The notes below the pieces were generated by a model. The model was not told where the DNA came from and ran no database searches. It was given only the letters and a program-made list of their open reading frames with translations. A program made the translations under genes and the position numbers. A stretch of DNA of 64,000 bases from Pseudofrankia sp. DC12 (GTDB lineage Bacteria; Actinomycetota; Actinomycetes; Frankiales; Frankiaceae): positions 4,418,540 through 4,482,539 of the forward strand of contig NZ_KQ031391.1 of assembly GCF_000966285.1 (NCBI RefSeq). The letters run 5' to 3'. Shown one piece after another: positions 26,912 to 35,221 of the stretch. How positions within the stretch are numbered: the stretch's first letter is position 1; every line of letters starts with the position of its first letter.

Positions 26912-27721
26912 CTACAGGCGGGAGACGACCTCGGCGAGAAGCGCGCCCATCCGGGTCGCCGCGGCCTCTCCGGCGGCCAGGACCTCCAGGTGGTTCAGCG
27001 GCTCACCGGTCATCCCGGCGGCGAGGTTGGTCACCAGCGAGATCGCCAGCACCTCGGCGCCGGCGTTGCGGGCGGCGATGGTCTCGTGCACGGTCGACAT
27101 GCCGACCAGGTCCGCCCCGAGCGTGCGCAGCATCCGGATCTCGGCCGGCGTCTCGAAGTGCGGGCCCGGCAGCGCGGCGTAGACGCCCTCGGCCAGGGAC
27201 GGGTCGACCTCGCGGGCCAGCGCGCGCAGCTTCGGCGTGTAGACGTCGGTGAGGTCGGTGAAGGCCGGCCCGACGAGCGGTGAGCGGCCGGTCAGGTTCA
27301 GGTGGTCGCTGACCAGCACGGGCTGCCCGACGGACATGTCCGCCCGCAGCCCGCCGGCCGCGTTGGTGAGCACCACCGTCTTGACGCCCGCCGCGCAGGC
27401 CGTCCGCACCCCGTGCACGACGTAGGCCAGGTCGTGGCCCTCGTAGGCGTGCACCCGGCCCAGGAAGAGCAGCAGCCGCCGGCCGCCGACCTCGACCGAG
27501 CGGACCGAGGGCACGTGCCCGGGCACCGTCGTCGCCGGGAACCCGCCCAGCTCGGCGAAGGACACCTCGGCGAGCAGCTTCCCGCGGGTGGCCAGGGTCT
27601 CGGCGGCCGGTTTCCAGCCGGATCCGAGCACCACCGCCACGTCGTGCCGGTCGACGCCGGTCGCGGCGGCGAGACGGGCGGCGGACGCCGTGGCGTCCGG
27701 TTTGTCTCCGAGCTGGGTCAC
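26912..27721 (-). CDS. punA: Purine-nucleoside phosphorylase, trimeric type
   Basis: 269 residues, matching the trimeric PNP family. Cleaves inosine and guanosine with phosphate. Motifs: [14 protein letters not shown] near residue 32 (phosphate loop), [31 protein letters not shown] near 117, [13 protein letters not shown] near 190 and [13 protein letters not shown] near 215. GTG 27721 begins just before the domain; no clear ribosome site is present, so it may be leaderless. The IS607 remnant now separates it from the phosphomutase gene, with which it was probably cotranscribed. Confidence 0.94.
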   Translation of the reverse strand: MTQLGDKPDATASAARLAAATGVDRHDVAVVLGSGWKPAAETLATRGKLLAEVSFAELGGFPATTVPGHVPSVRSVEVGGRRLLLFLGRVHAYEGHDLAYVVHGVRTACAAGVKTVVLTNAAGGLRADMSVGQPVLVSDHLNLTGRSPLVGPAFTDLTDVYTPKLRALAREVDPSLAEGVYAALPGPHFETPAEIRMLRTLGADLVGMSTVHETIAARNAGAEVLAISLVTNLAAGMTGEPLNHLEVLAAGEAAATRMGALLAEVVSRL

Positions 27722-27943
27722 GGGCCGACTGTAGCGAGAAGGCCCACCGGTGACGAAGGCGACGCGGCCGGCGTCACGGCCGCCCCAGCGCGCGAGGCTG
27801 GGCGGGTACCCGTCCGGAACAGCGGGGCCTACGCGGCTTCGGGCGGGGCTGCGGGCCGCGCCCCGGGACGACGCGGCGGGCCGCGGCGTCGGCGCCCCGG
27901 GGTTGAGCGGCGTTCGGCGGCCCCGGTGGAGCAGACTGGCGGC

Positions 27944-28330
27944 GTGGCCATCCCGCGCCGGACTCGACTGCCCGAGGTGCCGCTGGAGCCCGGGGAGCTC
28001 ACCGAGGTCGTCCTGCGCGGCCGGCTCACCGACCCGGCCGGCGGCGGCCGGATCACCGCCAAGGCCGAACGGTTCATCGGCCACCGGCTCGGCCTGTCTC
28101 GCTGGATCGTGCTGACCAGCCGCCGGCTGCTTGTTCTGGCGCCGTTTCCGCGCGAGGGCGACTGGTTCGACGTCAGCTGGGACCGGCGCGAGGTCAAGGC
28201 CTCCCAGGGCGTCAAGCACGGCGACGTCATCCGCGTCCAGCTCGCCACCCCGAGCGGCCCCCAGGTCCTGCGTGTCCCGGCCCGCATCCGCCCCGAGGTA
28301 AGCCGCTTCATCAAGGCCCTGCGCCGCTAG
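27944..28330 (+). CDS. Conserved hypothetical protein, possibly PH-like
   Basis: 128 residues, not confidently assigned. A strand-rich pattern runs through [33 protein letters not shown] and [20 protein letters not shown], ending in a helix ([13 protein letters not shown]). That order (strands then a final helix) recalls PH/GRAM-like domains such as bPH. No membrane segment is seen. GTG 27944 is chosen because upstream sequence is Arg-rich low complexity. It diverges from punA. Confidence 0.65.
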   Translation: MAIPRRTRLPEVPLEPGELTEVVLRGRLTDPAGGGRITAKAERFIGHRLGLSRWIVLTSRRLLVLAPFPREGDWFDVSWDRREVKASQGVKHGDVIRVQLATPSGPQVLRVPARIRPEVSRFIKALRR

Positions 28331-28855
28331 CCCGGGCTCTGGGAGCGCTTCGGTGGCGCGCTGACGCCAGCTTGCCTACCCAAACGGAGATCTTCGGCCG
28401 ATCCCGGCAAGGTGGCCAGCCATGATCGCCAACTGGGTTGGGATAAATGGTGCGAATCGGGGCGCTGGACGCCAGTTCCCCCTGTCCAGTTCTCGATCAT
28501 CGCTTAGGGCGGCCTGGAGAACCGGTCGTGATCGCCGATTGCGTAGGGGAATCGGCGTAGGAGCGATGATCTAGGCCTCGGATCAGCCGGAACCTGGCTG
28601 GACAGCCCGGGGGAGGAGCGTCTCCGCGCATCCCTGCCCCGAGACAAGCCGCTCACCAAGGCCCGCCGCCGCCCCCTGTTGCAGCCAACAGCCCGGTCGC
28701 CGTGGTGCGGAGCGTGCGGGTGGGGAGGCGTACCGGCACCGGTAGGGTCGTCCTGGCATGGTGTCTTGGCCACACCATGCGAAAAACTAGATCGTTCCGT
28801 GCCCGCTCGATGGGCGGGTGCGCGTTCGGGACGAAGACGACGAGGCGGCAGGGCG
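28331..28855. other. Intergenic region before aspS with imperfect repeats
   Basis: 525 bases without a supported gene. The sequence CCATGATCGCCAACTGG at about 28420 recurs inverted and degenerate at about 28484-28502, and GATCGCC and GATGATC variants appear at about 28529 and 28565. This looks like a decayed repeat cluster. No tRNA or other RNA is recognised; the aspS promoter is not identified. Confidence 0.4.
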
Positions 28856-30649
28856 ATGGTGACGGCAGACGGGCACAGCGCGCCGGGGTCGGTTCAGGTG
28901 CGGCAGACCGCGATGCGGTCGCACCGGTGCGGGGATCCGCGGCTCGCCGATGCCGGGGAGACCGTGACGGTGTGCGGCTGGGTGGCGCACCGGCGCCAGC
29001 ACGGCCAGTCGCTGCAGTTCATCGACCTGCGGGACTACTCCGGCGTCGTCCAGTGCGTGGTCGACGGGACGGTCGACGTCCGCTCGGAGTACGTCCTGAA
29101 GATCACTGGCATCGTGACGGAGCGGCCGGAAGGCACCGTCAACGAGGCGCTCGCGACCGGGCAGGTCGAGCTGCGGGACTGCAAGGTCGAGGTGCTCTCG
29201 GTCGCCAAGCCGCCGCCCTTCCCGCTCGACGACCGCGCGGACAACGTCGACGAGTCGACCCGGCTGGCCTTCCGCTACCTGGACCTGCGCCGCGAGCGGA
29301 TGCAGCGCAACCTGCGCATCCGTTCGGCCGTGCTGGCCGAGATCCGCGCCGCGCTGGCCCCGCTGGGGTTCGTCGAGGTGGAGACGCCGCTGCTGATGCC
29401 GTCGACGCCGGAGGGCGCGCGCGAGTTCATCGTGCCGTCCCGGCAGTTCCCGGGCAGCTTCTACGCGCTGCCGCAGTCGCCCCAGCTGTTCAAGCAGCTG
29501 CTGATGGTCGGCGGCGCGGACCGGTACTTCCAGTTCGCCCGCTGCCTGCGCGACGAGGACCTGCGCGCCGACCGGCAGTACGAGTTCACCCAGCTCGACC
29601 TGGAGATGAGCTTCGTCGACCAGCAGGACGTGCTGGATGTCATCACCACCGCGGTGCTCGCCGCGGCCGAGGCGGTCACCGGCGGCCCGGTGCCCCCGGT
29701 CGAGACGATGACCTGGCAGCACGCGATGGACCGGTACGGCGTCGACAAGCCCGACCTGCGCTTCGGCATGGAGCTCGTCGAGCTGACCGAGGTGTTCGCC
29801 GGCAGCGGCTTCAAGGCCTTCGCCGGCGCCGGGGCGGTCAAGGGCATCCGGGTGCCGGGCGGCTCGGCGTCACACAACCGCAAGGCGCTGGACACGCTGA
29901 CCGACACCGCGAAGAAGCTCGGCGCCAAGGGCCTGGTCTGGATGCGGGTCGGCCCGGCGGGTGCGCTCGAGTCGCCGGTGGCCAAGTTCCTCTCGGCCGC
30001 GGAGCTGGCCGGCATCGTCGAGAAGACCGAGGCGGTCGAGGGCGACCTGCTGCTGCTGGTCGCCGACGAGTGGACGACCGCCTGCGAGGTCCTCGGCCAG
30101 CTGCGCAACTCGTTCGGACGCCCGCCGGCCGGCGATGGTGGCTTCCGCTTCGTCTGGGTCGTCGACTTCCCGCAGTTCGTCGGTGTCGACAAGGAGACGG
30201 GCCGTCCCAAGCCGGGCCACCACCCGTTCACCCGGCCGCACCCGGACGACCTCGACAAGCTGGAGAGCGACCCGCTGGCTGTCCGCAGCCGGGCGTACGA
30301 CCTGGTGCTCAACGGCTGGGAGCTTGGCTCCGGCTCGATCCGGATCCACGAGCCCGAGCTGCAGCAGCGGATCTTCGACCTGATCGGGATCAGCCGGGAG
30401 GAGGCGGACCGCCGGTTTGGCTTCTTCCTGACGCCGTTCGGCTACGGCGCCCCGCCGCACGGTGGTTTCGCGTTCGGGATCGACCGGCTCGTCGCGAGCC
30501 TGGCCGGCGAGGAGAACATTCGCGAGGTCATCGCGTTCCCGAAGACCCAGTCGGGCCTGGACCCGCTGACGGGAGCCCCGACCCGCGTCGACGAGCGGCA
30601 GCTCAAGGAGCTGGGCGTCCGCGTCGTCGCGGCACCGCCTCCGGCCTGA
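28856..30649 (+). CDS. aspS: Aspartyl-tRNA synthetase, probably non-discriminating
   Basis: 597 residues, bacterial-type class II enzyme: N-terminal OB-fold (about 20-130), motif 2 in FQFARCLRDEDLRADRQYEFTQLD split across two lines, a GAD insertion (about 310-420), and motif 3 GFAFGIDRLVASL near 543. Two specificity residues can be read: His49 (RRQHGQS) and Gly93 (RPEGTVN). These match the His/Gly pair of enzymes that charge both tRNA-Asp and tRNA-Asn; discriminating ones have Leu and Lys. If so the cell makes Asn-tRNA with GatCAB. ATG 28856 is preceded by GGCAGGG. Confidence 0.94.
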   Translation: MVTADGHSAPGSVQVRQTAMRSHRCGDPRLADAGETVTVCGWVAHRRQHGQSLQFIDLRDYSGVVQCVVDGTVDVRSEYVLKITGIVTERPEGTVNEALATGQVELRDCKVEVLSVAKPPPFPLDDRADNVDESTRLAFRYLDLRRERMQRNLRIRSAVLAEIRAALAPLGFVEVETPLLMPSTPEGAREFIVPSRQFPGSFYALPQSPQLFKQLLMVGGADRYFQFARCLRDEDLRADRQYEFTQLDLEMSFVDQQDVLDVITTAVLAAAEAVTGGPVPPVETMTWQHAMDRYGVDKPDLRFGMELVELTEVFAGSGFKAFAGAGAVKGIRVPGGSASHNRKALDTLTDTAKKLGAKGLVWMRVGPAGALESPVAKFLSAAELAGIVEKTEAVEGDLLLLVADEWTTACEVLGQLRNSFGRPPAGDGGFRFVWVVDFPQFVGVDKETGRPKPGHHPFTRPHPDDLDKLESDPLAVRSRAYDLVLNGWELGSGSIRIHEPELQQRIFDLIGISREEADRRFGFFLTPFGYGAPPHGGFAFGIDRLVASLAGEENIREVIAFPKTQSGLDPLTGAPTRVDERQLKELGVRVVAAPPPA

Positions 30650-30694
30650 CCGACGGCTTCGCCGCAGGCTCGTCGTCGACCCCGGGAGGTGGCT

Positions 30695-31085
30695 TTGAGC
30701 TGGGACGATCGTCTGGACCAGTGGGACGTCGAGCGGGAACTCGCTTCCCGACTGGAGGACTCCGACTGGGTGACCCCCTTCAGGAGGCGTCCTCCCACAC
30801 GGGCGTGTCCCGCGCGGCGCTGCGGACCTGGTACCGCGCGCGGACCTCATCCCGTCCCGCCTGGTCGACGGCCCGCACGGCCCGCAGCGCCTGGTGCCGC
30901 TGGCGATGGTCGCGGCGCGGGCGGCGGAGTCCCCGCGGCTGCGCCGGAGCTGGGAGCGCCGCCTCGGCGCGGAGGCGCAGGTGGAGCTGCTCCAGCATCG
31001 GATTGACGAGCTCGAGGCCCGGGTAGCGGCTCTGGAGAAGGGAGCCGCCGCGGGCGGCGATCCCACGAGAGGCCTGGCGGGTTAG
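30695..31085 (+). pseudogene. MerR-like HTH gene with two frameshifts
   Basis: Three successive frames give one coherent protein of about 130 residues. Frame 1 from TTG 30695 (GGGAGG at 30684-30689) reads SWDDRLDQWDVERELASRL; near the C-run 30774-30778 the sense moves to a second frame with LQEASSHTGVSRAALRTWYR, a MerR/HTH_17-like recognition helix; near the CG-run 30835-30842 it moves again to DLIPSRLVDGPHGPQRLVPL and ends in a coiled coil (EAQVELLQHRIDELEARVAAL). Each shift is what a single-base deletion would cause. Either a pseudogene or sequencing error; a DNA-binding protein is the likely ancestor. Confidence 0.6.
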
Positions 31086-31384
31086 CCGGGAGCCGGCTGC
31101 CCCCGGACATTGCGCGCGTTCGGCGAAATCGCCACGAACGGTGGCCGAACCGACCTACCGTTGGATCCTCGGGTTCGTCTGACCGTCGTGACGCGTATTC
31201 ACGTTGGGCGGGTGGTCCGCCGGCAGGGCGGAGTGGTCTCGCCTGCCGTTGACGCGTGTCGGCCGGTCCGCGGGTGGGCAGATGTCCGGCCGGGACCTGG
31301 ATTGGGCATTGGGCCCCGGATGGGGAACGTCGCCCCTCCGCCGCCGGGACCTGCCGGCCCGCCGACACCGCTGGAGGAGCCAGG
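31086..31384. other. Intergenic region before the YbdK gene
   Basis: 299 bases. A TACCGT hexamer at about 31158 fits a -10 box for the downstream gene. No other feature is recognised. Confidence 0.25.
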
Positions 31385-32533
31385 GTGCACATTCCCTTCT
31401 CGTCGTCGCCACGCACCAGCCTTGGCATCGAGTGGGAGCTGGAGCTGGTCGACCTCCAGACCCGCCAGCTGCGCGGTGCCTCGACCGAGATCCTCGAGGA
31501 GTTCGCCGCCAAGGTCGGCGACGAGGATGCCGAAAAGGCCAAGCATGAGCTGTTCGAGTCGACGATCGAGGTGATCACCGGGGTCTGCGGCACCGTCCCG
31601 GAGGCGCTCGCGGATCTCAACGGGACCGTCGATGTCCTGCGGGGCCTCGCGGAGAGACGCGGAATCGGGTTGATGTGCAGTGGCACCCATCCGATCAGCG
31701 AGTACAACACTCAGGAGATCAGCACCAACGACCGCTACTTCCGGCTCGTCGATCAGATGCAGTGGCTCGCGCATCGGCTACTGATCTTTGGCGTTCATGT
31801 GCACGTCGGCGTCCGGTCGCAAGAAAAGGCTTTCCCGATTGTCAACGCGCTGACGGCGTATATCCCACACTTTCTGGCGTTGTCCGCGTCGTCGCCGTTC
31901 TGGCTCGGCCGGGACACCGGGCTCGCCTCGAGCCGGTCGAAGGTCTTCGAGAGCCTTCCGACGGCCGGCCTTCCGCAGCAACTCGCGGACTGGCGCCAGT
32001 TCGAGCGCTTTATGGAGACGCTCATCACATCGGGCACAATCGAGACCATCCGCGAGGTCTGGTGGGACATTCGTCCTCATCCCAACTTCGGCACCGTCGA
32101 GCTGCGGATCTGTGACGGACTTCCCACGCTGCACGAGGTCGGCGCCGTTGCGGCGCTGGCGCAGTGCCTCGTCGACCGGATGAACACCCAGCTCGACCGT
32201 GGCTACACGCTGCCGGTGCCGCGGCGCTGGGTGGTCCAGGAGAACAAGTGGCGGGCGGCCCGGTACGGCCTCGACGCGGAGATCCTGGTCGACGACCGGG
32301 GCACCACCCGCGCGGTCCGCGACGAGGTGACGGACGTGGTCGACGATCTGCTGCCCGTGGCCAGGCGGCTCGGCTGCGCGACGGAGCTGACCTCGATCCA
32401 GGACATCCTGTCCGTCGGCGCCAGCTACGACCGCCAGCGGGCCGCCGCGCGGCGGGCCGACGGCGATCTCAGCCACGTCGTCGATACTCTGCTGAGAGAG
32501 ATGAACATCGGTCGACCGGCCAGTGACTCATGA
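31385..32533 (+). CDS. YbdK-family carboxylate-amine ligase (glutamate-cysteine ligase 2 type)
   Basis: 382 residues, COG2170 family. Related E. coli YbdK has weak gamma-glutamyl-cysteine ligase activity; in actinomycetes members join carboxylates to amines, substrate often unknown. The N-terminal SLGIEWELELVD carries the metal-binding Glu residues, GTHPISEYNTQEIS and IFGVHVHVGV follow, and EVWWDIRPHPNFGTVELRICD is a hallmark. GTG 31385 has a GGAGG site upstream. It ends six bases before a GTG that could start the next gene, so the two may be cotranscribed. Confidence 0.88.
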   Translation: MHIPFSSSPRTSLGIEWELELVDLQTRQLRGASTEILEEFAAKVGDEDAEKAKHELFESTIEVITGVCGTVPEALADLNGTVDVLRGLAERRGIGLMCSGTHPISEYNTQEISTNDRYFRLVDQMQWLAHRLLIFGVHVHVGVRSQEKAFPIVNALTAYIPHFLALSASSPFWLGRDTGLASSRSKVFESLPTAGLPQQLADWRQFERFMETLITSGTIETIREVWWDIRPHPNFGTVELRICDGLPTLHEVGAVAALAQCLVDRMNTQLDRGYTLPVPRRWVVQENKWRAARYGLDAEILVDDRGTTRAVRDEVTDVVDDLLPVARRLGCATELTSIQDILSVGASYDRQRAAARRADGDLSHVVDTLLREMNIGRPASDS

Positions 32534-32537
32534 GCTG

Positions 32538-32549
32538 AGTGAGCTCACT
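32538..32549. promoter_or_regulatory. 12-bp palindrome between the ligase and M20 genes
   Basis: Bases 32538-32549 are a perfect 12-bp palindrome just after the ligase stop. It may be an operator; nothing further supports this. Confidence 0.3.
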
Positions 32550-32655
32550 AGTTGACCCCACCGCGGCGGTGATCCCGCTGCTCGGCCTCGTGGGCCATCC
32601 CGGTGTTCGGTGTCGAACAGATTCGGGTACGCCGGGGAAGGTCGAAGTTTTCGTG

Positions 32656-34020
32656 ATGTCGGACAACGTGAGCGCGCAGGCTGCGGTGGCGACCGACGGG
32701 GAGGGGCCCCCGCTGGATGCCGACGGGGCGTCAGGAGGCGTGCTCCCCGCCAGTTCGACACCGGCCAGTGCACGGCCCAGTGGTGGCGCCACGGCCGGCT
32801 GGGGCGCCGCGCGGGCCAGCTCGTTCGTCCGGGACTGGTTCGCCCAGCACGAGAGCGAGCTCGTCGAGTTCCGGCGTGACCTGCACATGCACCCCGAGCT
32901 CGGCCGTCAGGAGCACCGCACGGCCGGGCGGATCGTGGACCGGCTCACCGCCGCCGGGCTGCGGCCGCAGCGGCTGGCCGACATCCCGGGCATCTGGTGC
33001 GACATCGCCACCGGCGGCCCGGCTGACGCCGCCGACCTCGAAGGCCCGGTCGTCATGCTGCGGGCCGACATGGACGCACTGCCGATACAGGACGCCAAGG
33101 ATGTGCCGTACGCGTCCACCGTCCCGGGCGTCTGCCACGCCTGCGGCCACGACGTGCACACGACCGTCGTCCTCGGAGCCGGGCTCGCGCTCGCCGAGTA
33201 CGCCCGGCACAGCCCGCTGCCCGGGACCGTGCGGCTGCTCTTCCAGCCCGCAGAGGAGACCATGCCCGGCGGCGCCCTGGAGGTCATCGACGCCGGGGTC
33301 CTCAAACCCGTCCGCGCGGCGCTGACGGTGCACTGCGACCCGGCGCTGGATGTGGGCACCATCGGGCTGCGCCCCGGCCCGATCACGTCGGCCGCCGACC
33401 TGGTGGAGATCACCCTGGCTGGCCCGGGCGGGCACACCTCCCGGCCGCAGAACACCGTCGACCTGGTCTACGCGCTCGGCGCGCTGATCACCCAGCTGCC
33501 GGCGGCGTTGAGCCGGCGGATCGACCCGCGTTCGGCGCTCGCCCTGGTCTGGGGCCAGGTGCAGGCCGGCACGGTGCCGAACGCGATCCCGCGGGCCGCG
33601 CAGGTACGCGGGACGGTGCGCACGCTGTCCCGGGACACCTGGGAGACGGCCCCCGAGCTGATCGAGCAGCTCGCCCACCAGATCGTGGCGCCGTTCGGTG
33701 CCGACATCGTCGTGGACTACCGGCAGGGCGTGCCGCCGGTGGTGAACTCGGCCGAGTTCGTCGACGCATTCGACACCGCCGTGACGGCCGCCTTCGGGCA
33801 CGGCGCGGCCGCCACGGTCGCCCAGTCACTCGGCGGCGAGGACTTCGGCTGGTACCTCACCCACGTCCCGGGCGCGCTCGCCCGCCTGGGCACCCGCACC
33901 CCGGGCGGCGAGACGTACGACCTGCACCAGGGCGACTACCTCGTTGACGAACGCGCCATCGGCATCGGCGTCCGCCTCCTCGCCGGCGCCGCCCTGGAGT
34001 CCTTCAGCCGCCTGGGCTGA
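32656..34020 (+). CDS. M20-family amidohydrolase / peptidase
   Basis: About 454 residues. Cytoplasmic metal-dependent amidohydrolase of the IAA-amino-acid hydrolase/aminoacylase branch. Motifs: RRDLHMHPELGRQEHRTA near residue 75, MLRADMDALPI near 135, the metal site CHACGHDVHTTV near 160, FQPAEETMPGGA near 198, and SLGGEDFGWYL near 400. The dimerisation domain lies about 225-330. The first 55 residues are disordered. The start is uncertain: ATG 32656 is used, GTG 32539 would add 39 residues. Substrate not known. Confidence 0.88.
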   Translation: MSDNVSAQAAVATDGEGPPLDADGASGGVLPASSTPASARPSGGATAGWGAARASSFVRDWFAQHESELVEFRRDLHMHPELGRQEHRTAGRIVDRLTAAGLRPQRLADIPGIWCDIATGGPADAADLEGPVVMLRADMDALPIQDAKDVPYASTVPGVCHACGHDVHTTVVLGAGLALAEYARHSPLPGTVRLLFQPAEETMPGGALEVIDAGVLKPVRAALTVHCDPALDVGTIGLRPGPITSAADLVEITLAGPGGHTSRPQNTVDLVYALGALITQLPAALSRRIDPRSALALVWGQVQAGTVPNAIPRAAQVRGTVRTLSRDTWETAPELIEQLAHQIVAPFGADIVVDYRQGVPPVVNSAEFVDAFDTAVTAAFGHGAAATVAQSLGGEDFGWYLTHVPGALARLGTRTPGGETYDLHQGDYLVDERAIGIGVRLLAGAALESFSRLG

Positions 34021-34026
34021 CGAGGG

Positions 34027-34419
34027 TCAGGCCGGCGGTGCGGCGAGCCGCCTGGCGAGCGAGAGCTCGTCCGTACGTGGCTCGACCGGTCCGGAGCGGA
34101 GCAGGGTCCACTGGCTGAGCCCGTCCGGACCGACCAATTCGCCGCACGCCAGTGCGTCCGCTATGAGCCGCGAGACGTGAATCCGTTCGGTAGACGGGCT
34201 GACCGCGACAACGCGCACGGTCAGCCGGTCGTCAGCCCGGCTGGCCGTGGTCCGGTGCGGCCATCGGCAGGGCCCCGCATGCTCCCAGGCCTGGTCCTGG
34301 CCGGGCACCAGATGGCCGCACAGCGCCTGCGTCACGGCCCCGCCCGGCGCCCGCTCGTCGCCACCAGCCGCCAGCGCCACGACGGCCTCAACCGCGATGG
34401 TCTCGGCATTGTCTGTCAC
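34027..34419 (-). CDS. Hypothetical actinobacterial protein
   Basis: 130 residues, not recognised. It includes GAVTQALCGHLVPGQDQAWEH, a strand-rich middle (DRLTVRVVAVSPSTERIHVS), and a helix-loop (RLIADALACGELVGPDGLSQW). Normal G/C codon bias argues it is coding. GTG 34419 is chosen because upstream residues lose the bias and run into the lower-G+C cassette. Its ribosome site is weak. Confidence 0.6.
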   Translation of the reverse strand: MTDNAETIAVEAVVALAAGGDERAPGGAVTQALCGHLVPGQDQAWEHAGPCRWPHRTTASRADDRLTVRVVAVSPSTERIHVSRLIADALACGELVGPDGLSQWTLLRSGPVEPRTDELSLARRLAAPPA

Positions 34420-34546
34420 GGCAGCATCATCACAGTCCGGCGCAGGACGATGCAGCGAGGACGGAATGTGCCCGTCGGCGACAAGCCGATCGCCCATACA
34501 AGGCTCGTCCCCCGGGCGCCCCGTCGAATATTTAAGACCGCCGAGG

Positions 34547-35218
34547 TCAGTTGGCTTGCTGTGCAAATGGTCTGCGGTAGCTTCCTTGTCGTACGGCTGC
34601 GAGGACAAGGTCACGGACGTCTTCGATCATCTCCATGACCTCGGCATGTAGGTCGTTGAACGACCCCGCGGCCGGATACATGTTGCGGCCGTGTGCAATT
34701 GTGTTCCGACCGTCGCAAAGCGTGCGGTCGATGAGCTTGTCGCGTGTCGCGAAGTTCGTCGCTGGAAAACCGACGGCGCCCATGATCTCGGCGAGTACCG
34801 CATACCGGAGATTCGACTTCGTATCGACGATCGTGTTCTTCGGGATCCGGGCCCGCGCCTGAGTCGGCCGCATCACAGCCTCTATGAGGGCCAGCGTGCT
34901 GCCTTCGTCACCGGCGACCGTGCGTTTACCCAGTGATAGCAGCACTGTGCGGACCAGTTCTTCGTTAAGCTCGTCCAGTCGGAGCCTGCGTCTAGCCACA
35001 AAGTCGACATACGCCTGACAGGCCTCCTTGACAAAGCCCTCCCAATGAGCATAAAGCATCGTCACGCCGCTACGCGCGAGAGCTCTTGCGAGCGGTGCGT
35101 CAGGGGCGGTTCTCTCCGCGTCGGCAATTGCTGCGCGAAGCGCCTGAAGCTCCACCCTCCGCCACGATAGCGCGTTGTCGAGCGTGTCCTCAACCTCGCC
35201 AATAGTTCTCGGCGCCAT
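34547..35218 (-). CDS. HEPN-domain nuclease, MAE_28990/MAE_18760 family
   Basis: 223 residues. The helical domain and the family entry SGVTMLYAHWEGFVKEACQAY are recognisable, and the RX4H catalytic motif is RNTIAH at residues 171-176 (GRNTIAHGRN), the RNA-cleaving signature of HEPN toxins and antiphage effectors. Its ATG lies three bases after the DUF262 stop, so the two are one operon. G+C is clearly lower than neighbours (35 of 60 in 34681-34740 versus 45 of 60 in 33481-33540), pointing to transfer. I infer an RNase effector controlled by the DUF262 partner; cell target unknown. Confidence 0.88.
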   Translation of the reverse strand: MAPRTIGEVEDTLDNALSWRRVELQALRAAIADAERTAPDAPLARALARSGVTMLYAHWEGFVKEACQAYVDFVARRRLRLDELNEELVRTVLLSLGKRTVAGDEGSTLALIEAVMRPTQARARIPKNTIVDTKSNLRYAVLAEIMGAVGFPATNFATRDKLIDRTLCDGRNTIAHGRNMYPAAGSFNDLHAEVMEMIEDVRDLVLAAVRQGSYRRPFAQQAN

Positions 35219-35221
35219 CGG

